Positions 1 to 5,485 of a DNA stretch of 5,485 nucleotides are shown here, one piece after another. Source of the stretch: Sulfurovum sp. Lineage in GTDB: Bacteria; Campylobacterota; Campylobacteria; Campylobacterales; Sulfurovaceae. The notes below the pieces were generated by a model. The model searched no databases. It was given only the letters and a program-made list of their open reading frames with translations, and was not told where the DNA came from. Every line of letters begins with the position of its first letter. Positions within the stretch are counted from its first letter, which is position 1. The stretch lies in assembly GCA_015490315.1 (NCBI GenBank), contig WFYB01000019.1, positions 1-5,485 of the forward strand, in the 5' to 3' direction. The position numbers and the translations under genes were made by a program.

Positions 1-426
1 CTCGATGGCGAAAAGCGGGTTTTCAGTGCCAAAGACAATATCTTTATCAAAGATGCCCTGCTTGCAACCATCGCGATCCCCGGAATCTTCAACGAGCACG
101 AGATCGGCGGCAAGATCTACGCAGACGGCTTTCTATGTGAAAATCTCGGTATCAATGAAGCCTCTCATGATCTCGTGCTTGCGGTAGATGTGTTGGGCAA
201 ACACTCTTTTGAGAGTACAATGCCTGACAGTTTTTTCAAAACTGCCAATGTCCTTGAGATGTTTGAAAAGTCAATGCGTATTCTGATCTACAACCAGACA
301 CAGGCACACCTGCGCTGCAGCAAGAAGGAGATCATACTCCTTGAACCGCATACCAGCGCCTACAAAACCTTTCAGTTTCACAAGATCGAAGAGATACGTG
401 CACTGGGACTGGGACTGCTTCAATGA
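1..426 (+). CDS. Patatin-like phospholipase, C-terminal part (5' end outside window)
   Basis: The frame is open from the first base and ends at TGA 424-426, giving 141 visible residues. The stretch ATIAIPGIF (visible residues 22-30), followed by YADGF (40-44), is typical of the second half of the patatin domain. Asp42 (codon 124-126) in the D-G motif would be the aspartate of the Ser-Asp catalytic dyad. The serine (GXSXG) and the oxyanion-hole glycines must lie upstream and cannot be checked. Family members are lipid acyl hydrolases, often of the RssA/YlbK type in bacteria; the natural substrate is unknown here. The residues after the Asp, with alternating hydrophobic strands and a helical tail, fit a normal C-terminus, so no truncation is apparent at this end. 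The stop codon overlaps the start of the next gene (ATGA), which suggests coupled translation. The family call is fairly sure; the function is not. Confidence 0.85.
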   Translation, partial: LDGEKRVFSAKDNIFIKDALLATIAIPGIFNEHEIGGKIYADGFLCENLGINEASHDLVLAVDVLGKHSFESTMPDSFFKTANVLEMFEKSMRILIYNQTQAHLRCSKKEIILLEPHTSAYKTFQFHKIEEIRALGLGLLQ

Positions 427-1586
427 TCACAGACGGACTGACCTATCTTGCCCTGCTGCTCTTTGTGGCATCTTCTGTTGTCTTTGTCGAGCATCGTACC
501 CGTGCTAAGATCTTTTCTTACCTCCCCTCGATTGTCATCATCTACTTTTTGGTAATGTTGCTTTCGACATTGGGGCTTTGGCAGAAATGCGATGCAGTGA
601 CCCAAACCTACAAATCGGTCAAATCCGACCTCCTTCCGGCGATGATCTTTTTGATGCTCCTGCTTGCCGATATGCGTCAGATCGCACGCCTTGGCAAAAA
701 AATGCTGCTTACGTTTCTTCTGGCATCCGTGAGTATTGGGATCGGTTTTGTCGTGATGTTTCTGCTTTTACACCACTATTTTGAACCCGATAGCTGGAAG
801 GCCTTTGCTGCGCTGAGCGGTTCGTGGATGGGAGGTACGGGCAATATGGTCGCCATACAGGGAGCACTCGAGCTGCCTGATAGCAAGATGGGCTATGCCC
901 TGCTGATAGACTCGGTCGATTATGCCATCTGGGTGATGATCTTGCTCTCACTGGTGCCTTTCGCCGCACATTTCAACCGCTGGAGTCAGGCAGATACCGC
1001 CATCATCGACGAAGTGGGAGAGAAACTTGCACGTAAAAACAGTCAAACTGAAACGATCAGTTTCCCTTCACTCTTTTTTCTTCTCGGATCTGCGATGCTT
1101 GTCTCGGCGCTCAGTACTTGGGCAGCAGGATTGCTGCCGACAACTGACTTTCTGACACAGACCACATGGATCGTGATCATCGCCACTGTCGCGGGGATCG
1201 TCATGGCGATGACACCGCTTGCCAAACTGCCCGGTGCTTCGGAGCTTGGCAATATGATGCTCTATACCATTGTCGCACTGATCGCTTCACGCGCCTCCTT
1301 TGCCGAACTGACACAGGCACCGCTCTATATCGCTGCGGGATTTCTCATCATCGCGGTACATGCAGTGATCATGGTGCTCTTTGCCAAGCTGTTCAAGCTT
1401 GACCTTTTCAGTCTGGGTATCGCTTCGCTTGCCAACATCGGTGGTGTCGCCTCCGCACCCATCCTCGCCTCTGCCTATTCCAAAGCGCTTATCCCTATCG
1501 GTGTGCTTATGGCAATGCTGGGATACATCGTCGGAACGTTTGGTGGACTTATGGTGGGAAAACTGCTTGAAATAATCGCAAAATAA
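423..1586 (+). CDS. DUF819 (YjcL-type) integral membrane protein, putative transporter
   Basis: This 387-residue protein has about ten or eleven hydrophobic segments, roughly at residues 5-22, 33-52, 69-84, 95-117, 156-180, 214-238, 248-264, 276-290, 299-321, 329-350 and 356-378. The glycine-rich motif SGSWMGGTGNMVA (132-144) and the late motif ASLANIGGVASAP (334-346) are what I recognise as DUF819/YjcL hallmarks. They lie in the two halves of the protein, as in secondary transporters with a repeated fold. A charged cytoplasm-like loop (about 186-212) separates the halves. Length is normal for the family. The ATG lies inside the stop of the phospholipase gene (ATGA), so translation is probably coupled; no strong separate ribosome binding site is evident. 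The family has no firmly established substrate that I know of. Its position two genes before a dipeptide epimerase makes import of L-Ala-D-Glu or related murein peptides a reasonable guess, but that is inference. Confidence 0.88.
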   Translation: MITDGLTYLALLLFVASSVVFVEHRTRAKIFSYLPSIVIIYFLVMLLSTLGLWQKCDAVTQTYKSVKSDLLPAMIFLMLLLADMRQIARLGKKMLLTFLLASVSIGIGFVVMFLLLHHYFEPDSWKAFAALSGSWMGGTGNMVAIQGALELPDSKMGYALLIDSVDYAIWVMILLSLVPFAAHFNRWSQADTAIIDEVGEKLARKNSQTETISFPSLFFLLGSAMLVSALSTWAAGLLPTTDFLTQTTWIVIIATVAGIVMAMTPLAKLPGASELGNMMLYTIVALIASRASFAELTQAPLYIAAGFLIIAVHAVIMVLFAKLFKLDLFSLGIASLANIGGVASAPILASAYSKALIPIGVLMAMLGYIVGTFGGLMVGKLLEIIAK

Positions 1587-1597
1587 TCTGCTATAAT
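1567..1597 (+). promoter_or_regulatory. Putative sigma-70 promoter with extended -10
   Basis: A perfect TATAAT (1592-1597) is preceded by TGC (1589-1591), making an extended -10 element. TTGAAA at 1567-1572 could serve as a -35 with a longer than usual 19-base spacer. It overlaps the end of the DUF819 gene and would start transcription near 1604, about 30 bases before the next start codon. An extended -10 with a weak or absent -35 is common in Campylobacterota promoters. Transcription start not verified. Confidence 0.6.
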
Positions 1598-1614
1598 ATC
1601 TTTTATCAACATAT

Positions 1615-1622
1615 AAAGGGAG
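1615..1622 (+). promoter_or_regulatory. Ribosome binding site for the 1633 gene
   Basis: AAAGGGAG is complementary to the 16S rRNA 3' end and lies 10 bases before ATG 1633. It is the clearest Shine-Dalgarno sequence in the window and supports that start codon. Confidence 0.7.
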
Positions 1623-1632
1623 TCATATACTC

Positions 1633-2493
1633 ATGGAAGAACAAAACTGGGAAGAACAAAACCAAACAGGGATCGTCGATCAGGCACTGGCACATCCTAT
1701 CAAATACACTGTTATGCTGACTAAGGAGATATTTGGTCTCAACAAGGGACTCTTTCTGGGGATCACCGCCATTGTGATCCTCCTCTCACTCCTCTCCAAT
1801 ATTCCAATCCTGGGGCTGATCGCCTCCGTACTTTCAGGGATTTTGATGTTCAGTCTCTTTTTCTTTGTGGGTAAAGTCTTTTACCACTCTAAAACGATGG
1901 ATGAATTTGTCGATGCGATTAAATCCATGACGATAGCAAATCTCTGGAAAAGCTACTGGAAGCCCTCTTTGGGTGCGTATGCGGGATGGGTTATTCTCAT
2001 TCTTGCGATCATAATGTTGATCGGCTTGATCATCGGTGTCAGCGGTCAAGGGAGCAACCTGGCAGCCGGCATGCAGAGCAACGATCCTACAGCGATGCTT
2101 GCGATAATGCCGCTGATGATCCTCCCCTTTATTCTGATTGCGCTGCTTTTATATGTAATGCCGCTTGTGTTTGCCAATATTATCAAAACAGACAATTTCA
2201 ACGATGCTTTCAAGGCAGTTTTTACTATTTTTAGTAAAGATGTGTGGAGACGTGCCTTTACGGGAGTCTACTTCAAGTATATGGGTCTGCTTGGTCTCCT
2301 GCTTATCCTCTTTACTGTTATCATCGTAGTACTCTCCGGGCTCTTTATGTCGCTATTTGGCGCAATAGATCCTTCGATGATGGTGATCGGCATGGTAGTT
2401 GTGCTGATCCTGATGGTGATTCTCCAGATCGTGATGAATATCTTCTATGCCGTCTCTTCGGTCATTGCTGATAGGATGACACAGCAGCAGTGA
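1633..2493 (+). CDS. Unrecognised six-helix membrane protein
   Basis: This 286-residue protein has no family I can name with certainty. About 38 polar N-terminal residues, beginning with a short EEQN repeat, precede six hydrophobic segments at roughly 39-56, 58-82, 114-136, 153-181, 215-242 and 247-274. Between helices 4 and 5 is the soluble segment NFNDAFKAVFTIFSKDVWRR (188-207). The earlier segment around 85-110 (DEFVDAIKSM, then WKSYW) has a similar amphipathic look. Such loops recur in the DUF4013/YciC-like class of bacterial membrane proteins, and I regard that class as the closest resemblance, not an assignment. There are no catalytic or nucleotide-binding motifs and no signal peptidase site. 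The start is supported by AAAGGGAG upstream. Its stop overlaps the epimerase start (GTGA), so the two are almost certainly co-translated. It could be a membrane partner or an additional transporter component in the same pathway, but nothing in the sequence proves this. Confidence 0.85.
   Translation: MEEQNWEEQNQTGIVDQALAHPIKYTVMLTKEIFGLNKGLFLGITAIVILLSLLSNIPILGLIASVLSGILMFSLFFFVGKVFYHSKTMDEFVDAIKSMTIANLWKSYWKPSLGAYAGWVILILAIIMLIGLIIGVSGQGSNLAAGMQSNDPTAMLAIMPLMILPFILIALLLYVMPLVFANIIKTDNFNDAFKAVFTIFSKDVWRRAFTGVYFKYMGLLGLLLILFTVIIVVLSGLFMSLFGAIDPSMMVIGMVVVLILMVILQIVMNIFYAVSSVIADRMTQQQ
1636..1662 (+). repeat. Short in-frame direct repeat, GAAGAACAAAAC twice
   Basis: The 12-base unit GAAGAACAAAAC occurs at 1636-1647 and again at 1651-1662, separated by TGG. 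It encodes EEQN-W-EEQN immediately after the start methionine. The period of 15 bases keeps the reading frame, so gain or loss of a copy would not break the gene. Confidence 0.8.
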
Positions 2494-3560
2494 AGATCAA
2501 ACGCATCACTACACAACGCTTCAGTGCTCCGCTGAAGCACCCCTTTGTCACCGCCCTGCGCAGGGTAGACCGACTCGAAGATATCATTGTTACGGTCGAG
2601 GCTGAGGATGGCACTGTCGGCTACGGCGAAGGTGCACCGACACCGCAGATCACCGGTGAGACACTGGGCTCTATAGAGGCGGCTGTGGCATTTCTCTCTC
2701 CGCTATTGGAGGGAAACGATATCCTCGAATCTTTTGATGCCCTGATAGAGACCATTCACTCAAGTATCAAAGCCAACACCACTGCCAAATCAGCACTCGA
2801 GATCGCACTCTACGACCTCAAAGCCAAGGCACTTCAAGTACCTCTATACAAGATGCTTGGAGGCACACAACGCCGCTTCCACACCGACATCACGATCTCA
2901 CTCAATAGTACAGAAGCGATGATACGTGATGCCCTTGAAGCAGTATCACGAGGCTATGATACCCTCAAGATCAAAATTGGAGAGAGTGTAGAGAAAGATG
3001 TCGAACGCATCCAAGAAATCCATGCGGCACTGCCTGCAGATATCACCCTGCGGCTTGATGCCAATCAGGGCTGGAGCCCAGAAGAGACCGTCAGGCTCCT
3101 GCAAAAGCTTGAGCATGCCGGTATCGTCGCAGAGTTTATAGAGCAGCCCGTCCCTGCTGAGGATATCGAAGGGCTTGCCTATATCAAGGAGCGTGTAGTA
3201 ACACCGCTGCTTGCCGATGAGTCTGTCTTTGGCTACCGTGACGCACAAAGGCTGCTGGAGATGCAGGCAGTTGACTATATCAATATCAAGCTTGCCAAAA
3301 CCGGCGGCATTAGCCGTGCACTCCAGCTTGCCGATCTCTGCAGGAGCTATGATACCGGGTGTATGATCGGCTGTATGCTCGAAGGTCCCATCGCCGTTGC
3401 AGCAGGTCTGCATCTCGCTTCAGCCAAAGCTGATACGATCCGCATGATAGACCTCGATGCGGTCAGTCTCCTCACTTCACAGCCGCTGCCGTGTACCATC
3501 AGATATGAAGAAAAAAACATTACTCTTTCAGATGCAAGCGGTCTTGGTATCTCCTTGTGA
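2490..3560 (+). CDS. L-Ala-D/L-Glu epimerase (dipeptide epimerase, enolase superfamily)
   Basis: This 356-residue cytoplasmic enzyme belongs to the muconate-lactonizing subgroup of the enolase superfamily, with an N-terminal capping domain (about 1-125) and a barrel domain (about 126-356). It should interconvert L-Ala-D-Glu and L-Ala-L-Glu, a step in recycling murein peptides. Visible active-site residues are Lys160 and Lys162 in LKIKIG, the metal ligands Asp190 (LDAN), Glu218 (IEQP) and Asp243 (ADES), and Lys267 (NIKLAK) on the opposite face. Arg24 and the DLD motif (Asp321, Asp323) match, as I recall, the residues of B. subtilis YkfB that bind the glutamate side chain and the dipeptide amino group. 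These favour Ala-Glu over the other dipeptide specificities in the family. The start is GTG, overlapping the preceding stop (GTGA). I chose it because the N-terminus MKIKRITTQRFSAPLKHPF aligns with the family start, although only a weak TAGGA lies upstream. Length is normal and nothing is missing. Confidence 0.93.
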   Translation: MKIKRITTQRFSAPLKHPFVTALRRVDRLEDIIVTVEAEDGTVGYGEGAPTPQITGETLGSIEAAVAFLSPLLEGNDILESFDALIETIHSSIKANTTAKSALEIALYDLKAKALQVPLYKMLGGTQRRFHTDITISLNSTEAMIRDALEAVSRGYDTLKIKIGESVEKDVERIQEIHAALPADITLRLDANQGWSPEETVRLLQKLEHAGIVAEFIEQPVPAEDIEGLAYIKERVVTPLLADESVFGYRDAQRLLEMQAVDYINIKLAKTGGISRALQLADLCRSYDTGCMIGCMLEGPIAVAAGLHLASAKADTIRMIDLDAVSLLTSQPLPCTIRYEEKNITLSDASGLGISL

Positions 3561-3566
3561 TACAAT
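3558..3566 (+). promoter_or_regulatory. Possible extended -10 before the 3593 gene
   Basis: TGA-TACAAT matches the TGN-extended -10 pattern with one mismatch in the hexamer. The TGA is also the stop codon of the epimerase gene. No convincing -35 is present. Initiation near 3573 would give a leader of about 20 bases with a weak AGAG (3578-3581) before ATG 3593. It could be an internal promoter or chance. Confidence 0.35.
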
Positions 3567-3592
3567 CCGTTTAAAAAAGAGATTAAAAACAG

Positions 3593-3946
3593 ATGGAGAC
3601 ACTTTTTGTATATGGTACGCTGATGCCGGGATGTCCCAACGGACATGTTCTGGAGAATATCATCGGCAAATTCGTTCCCGCTACAGTCAAAGGCGACTTG
3701 ATAGGTGCAGGATGGTCCGCATCGATGGGCTACCCCGGCATCAAGCTCAATCCCCAAGGCGATACCGTACACGGCTATCTCTTCTCCTCACACAACCTTG
3801 AGGAGCACTGGGAGTTTCTCGATGCTTTCGAGGGTGAAGAGTTTGTCCGTACACCTGTGACAGTCGAACGGTATGACGAGCTTGAGATCGATACCTATAT
3901 CTATGTACTCAAAGAGGAGAAAGAGCATCTTGAAGAAGAGTGTTGA
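3593..3946 (+). CDS. Gamma-glutamylcyclotransferase-like (AIG2/GGCT fold) protein
   Basis: This is a 117-residue cytoplasmic protein with the family's N-terminal signature FVYGTLMPG (residues 5-13), whose YGTL loop binds the gamma-glutamyl moiety. The later motif LDAFEG (76-81) contains Glu80, which aligns with the general acid/base glutamate of GGCT enzymes. HGYLF (60-64) and the arginine of FVRTPVTV (84-91) also fit. Family members convert gamma-glutamyl amines or amino acids to 5-oxoproline plus the free amine; many bacterial members (YtfP, YkqA type) lack a proven substrate. Length is normal for the small bacterial group. It follows the epimerase by 32 bases on the same strand, so a shared transcript is likely, although a -10-like motif also lies between them. 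The context suggests gamma-glutamyl peptides from murein or glutathione-like compounds as substrates. The fold is well supported; the substrate is inference. The C-terminus is highly charged (EEKEHLEEEC). Confidence 0.88.
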   Translation: METLFVYGTLMPGCPNGHVLENIIGKFVPATVKGDLIGAGWSASMGYPGIKLNPQGDTVHGYLFSSHNLEEHWEFLDAFEGEEFVRTPVTVERYDELEIDTYIYVLKEEKEHLEEEC

Positions 3947-3985
3947 AATCATGAAAAGATACACCAACCGTTAACTAATCTTCTC

Positions 3986-3991
3986 TACAAT
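3986..3991 (+). promoter_or_regulatory. Possible -10 element before the NlpC/P60 gene
   Basis: TACAAT lies 38 bases before ATG 4030, within the 83-base gap 3947-4029. It is flanked by TCTC (3982-3985) and GAGA (3992-3995), which form a small 4-base inverted repeat. No -35 at the usual distance and no extended TG are seen. The rest of the gap holds no terminator-like hairpin. The call is weak and rests mainly on similarity to other gene junctions in this window. Confidence 0.35.
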
Positions 3992-4029
3992 GAGACAAAC
4001 TATTTCATCACAACTATCGGATAGCCATC

Positions 4030-5370
4030 ATGTACAAAAAAACCGTTCTTATCGCTTCACTCTTTTTGCTATTCTCCCCACTTCATGCAGACTACACACT
4101 CAAAGTGGATCAGCGCCATAAAAGCAAAATCGACCATATGCCCAAAGCGATAGTGTCAGATATGAAAACGATCCCTCAGGATCCCGGATACTACGCCAAA
4201 CAGATCAAACCTTTCCCCAAAAAAGAACAAGCAGAGATGGATGCCGCTTTCAATGAGAAGTATTTCAAACCTTGGGAGCTTACGCGCATTGATATACCGC
4301 AGACGGATTTTGGCTGGGAGATACGCTTCATCACCAAAAAGTCGATATACCGTGCAAACGGTGCTGTCATCCCTCCCTCTGTATACAAACGGTGGATCGA
4401 CAATGCGCAATATGACAAGATAGATACCAAGCGATACAAGGCAATCACTGTCAAACATACCGATGTCAAAGCCCTGCCTACCTCACAGGCATTCTACAGA
4501 GATCCTAAAAAGACAGGTGAAGGTTTCCCCTTTGATTACAATCAGAACTCTTCACTGCATATCAATGTCCCACTCTACATCTCCCACTTCTCCAGAGACA
4601 AACGCTGGGCATTGGTACGTGCATCCTACTCCTTTGGCTGGGTGAAGACATCCGATCTGGCACTGGTTGACAAAGCGTTTGTAAAAGCGTTCAAAAACGA
4701 TACCTATGCCATGGTCATCAAGGACAATCTCAGGCTCTACGATGAACACAACCGATCGGTCAGTATCGTAAAACTCGGTGCACTCTTCCCGATCGATCCA
4801 AAAGATAAAAAGAGCTACCTTGCTGCCAAGCGAGACAACAAGGGGTATGCCCATATCGAGAAGGTATACCCCGAAAATCCCAATGTTATCGCCAAAAAAC
4901 CACTCCCTTTTACGCCCAAAAATGTCGCGATACTTGCACGGGAGTTTTACGGTGAGCCCTACGGTTGGGGCGGTGGCTACGAGTGCCGGGACTGTTCTGC
5001 TACAACACGTGATTTTCTCGGGGTCTTTGGTATCTTTCTGCGACGTAACTCATCCAAACAGGCACTGGACGGCAAACAGATCAAGATCAAAAACTGGCCC
5101 AAATGGTATAAAAAACGCTTCATCAACGAAAATGCCAAACCATTCAGGTCACTACTCTATGTCCCTGGGCATATCGTCCTCTATCTTGGTCAATACAAGG
5201 GTGAACCGGTGATCATGCATACCTACTGGGGTATACGCAAGAAAGACGGTACCAAACTGGTCACAGGACGCACCATCATCTCCACGACTGAACCAGGGAA
5301 AGAGCGCAAAGATGTTAAAGAGCGTGCAAAGCTTATCAATACACTCAGAACGATTGTAAATTTCGACTGA
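4030..5370 (+). CDS. Secreted NlpC/P60 murein endopeptidase with SH3 domains (gamma-D-Glu-diaminopimelate type)
   Basis: This 446-residue protein has a signal peptide (basic YKK, hydrophobic core at 5-16, probable cleavage after PLHA at residue 20, no lipobox cysteine), so it should act in the periplasm. After it come an N-terminal helical region of the N_NLPC_P60 type (about 45-130, with NEKYFKPWE), a first SH3 domain of the SH3_6 type (about 145-215, with GEGFPFDYNQNSS and GWV) and a second SH3_7-like domain (about 222-285). The C-terminal NlpC/P60 cysteine peptidase domain spans about 295-420. Catalytic residues are Cys322 in RDCSATTRDF, His381 in PGHIVLYLG and probably His397 in MHTYW; the LRRNSSKQ motif (337-344) is also typical. 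The architecture is that of the Desulfovibrio DVU_0896 enzyme, related to Bacillus YkfC, which cleaves between gamma-D-Glu and the diamino acid in peptides with a free L-Ala. Products of that type are the substrates of the epimerase upstream. The ribosome binding site is weak (CGGA near 4018). The family is certain; the exact bond cut is inferred. Confidence 0.92.
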   Translation: MYKKTVLIASLFLLFSPLHADYTLKVDQRHKSKIDHMPKAIVSDMKTIPQDPGYYAKQIKPFPKKEQAEMDAAFNEKYFKPWELTRIDIPQTDFGWEIRFITKKSIYRANGAVIPPSVYKRWIDNAQYDKIDTKRYKAITVKHTDVKALPTSQAFYRDPKKTGEGFPFDYNQNSSLHINVPLYISHFSRDKRWALVRASYSFGWVKTSDLALVDKAFVKAFKNDTYAMVIKDNLRLYDEHNRSVSIVKLGALFPIDPKDKKSYLAAKRDNKGYAHIEKVYPENPNVIAKKPLPFTPKNVAILAREFYGEPYGWGGGYECRDCSATTRDFLGVFGIFLRRNSSKQALDGKQIKIKNWPKWYKKRFINENAKPFRSLLYVPGHIVLYLGQYKGEPVIMHTYWGIRKKDGTKLVTGRTIISTTEPGKERKDVKERAKLINTLRTIVNFD

Positions 5371-5382
5371 TTGGGGTACAAT
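5354..5382 (+). promoter_or_regulatory. Putative promoter before the last reading frame
   Basis: TTGTAA (5354-5359) and TACAAT (5377-5382) are spaced by exactly 17 bases, a good sigma-70 geometry with four and five of six consensus bases. The -35 lies inside the end of the NlpC/P60 gene. Initiation would fall around 5388-5390, which coincides with the ATG at 5389. Confidence 0.45.
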
Positions 5383-5388
5383 AACGGT

Positions 5389-5485
5389 ATGAAAAACGAA
5401 CGATTTGAAGATAGACGATCCCAACCCGAAAACCGAGGCAGAAAGAGAGAGAAGGTCAAACTCTTTACGACCACTGTCACAGCAG
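5389..5485 (+). CDS. Start of an unidentified gene, runs off the window
   Basis: An ATG 18 bases after the previous stop opens a frame of 32 codons with no stop before the window ends. The visible N-terminus (MKNERFEDRRSQPENRGRKR) is very polar and rich in Arg, Glu and Lys, as in a disordered basic leader. It then turns to KVKLFTTTVTA, which may be the first strand of a folded domain. I do not recognise the family from so little. A promoter-like pair of hexamers sits just upstream, and the only ribosome-binding candidate is GGGG at 5373-5376, 12 bases before the ATG. Because the frame is short, it could be chance or the true start could differ. Confidence 0.5.
   Translation, partial: MKNERFEDRRSQPENRGRKREKVKLFTTTVTA

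Noticed and set aside
2946..3413. A 155-codon open frame on the minus strand inside the epimerase gene
   Set aside because: It lies wholly opposite a well-supported enzyme gene, has no recognisable domain, and is explained by the codon bias of the + strand.
3347..3772. A 141-codon minus-strand frame across the epimerase/GGCT junction
   Set aside because: It covers conserved coding sequence of two real genes and its product shows no family features.
3951..3974. Seven-codon frame (MKRYTNR) in the gap before the NlpC/P60 gene
   Set aside because: It is too short, has no ribosome binding site and no sign of a leader-peptide attenuator; chance is the better explanation.
3947..4029. Possible transcription terminator between the GGCT and NlpC/P60 genes
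   Set aside because: No GC-rich stem followed by a T run is present; only a 4-base inverted repeat around TACAAT was found.
4778..5212. A 144-codon + strand frame inside the NlpC/P60 gene
   Set aside because: It is out of frame with the catalytic Cys and His motifs and has a low-complexity Ser/Arg-rich product without domains.
1..5485. Mobile element, CRISPR, phage defence or tRNA/rRNA features
   Set aside because: No transposase, integrase, repeat-spacer pattern, nuclease or structural RNA signal was seen on either strand.

Overview
The window looks like a compact chromosomal segment of a bacterium, most likely a Campylobacterota member of the Sulfurovum/Sulfurimonas type. This is an inference from the style of the proteins, the tight same-strand packing and the extended -10 promoter-like motifs (TGN-TATAAT or TACAAT); no marker gene is present to prove it. 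All supported genes are on the + strand. No RNA gene, insertion sequence, CRISPR array or prophage feature was seen, and no gap between genes exceeds 100 bases.

Layout: (1) 1-426, the C-terminal part of a patatin-like phospholipase whose start lies off the window. It overlaps by ATGA with (2) 423-1586, a DUF819 (YjcL-type) polytopic membrane protein that is probably a transporter. A promoter-like TATAAT and a good ribosome binding site then precede (3) 1633-2493, an unrecognised six-helix membrane protein. This overlaps by GTGA with (4) 2490-3560, an L-Ala-D/L-Glu (dipeptide) epimerase of the enolase superfamily with its catalytic, metal and substrate-binding residues intact. After 32 bases comes (5) 3593-3946, a gamma-glutamylcyclotransferase/AIG2-fold protein. 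After a further 83 bases comes (6) 4030-5370, a secreted NlpC/P60 endopeptidase with two SH3-type domains. (7) A new reading frame of unknown identity starts at 5389 and runs off the end.

Genes 2, 4, 5 and 6 suggest a common theme, the salvage of peptidoglycan peptides. The exported NlpC/P60 enzyme would cut the gamma-D-Glu-diaminopimelate bond and release L-Ala-D-Glu. A membrane protein (DUF819, or the orphan gene 3) could bring the dipeptide in, and the epimerase would turn it into L-Ala-L-Glu for ordinary peptidases. The gamma-glutamyl cyclotransferase may handle remaining gamma-glutamyl products. The enzyme assignments are well supported; the transporter role and the role of gene 5 are inference. 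The set resembles the Bacillus ykfABC theme and the E. coli mpaA-ycjG pair, but uses different membrane partners and no visible ABC transporter.
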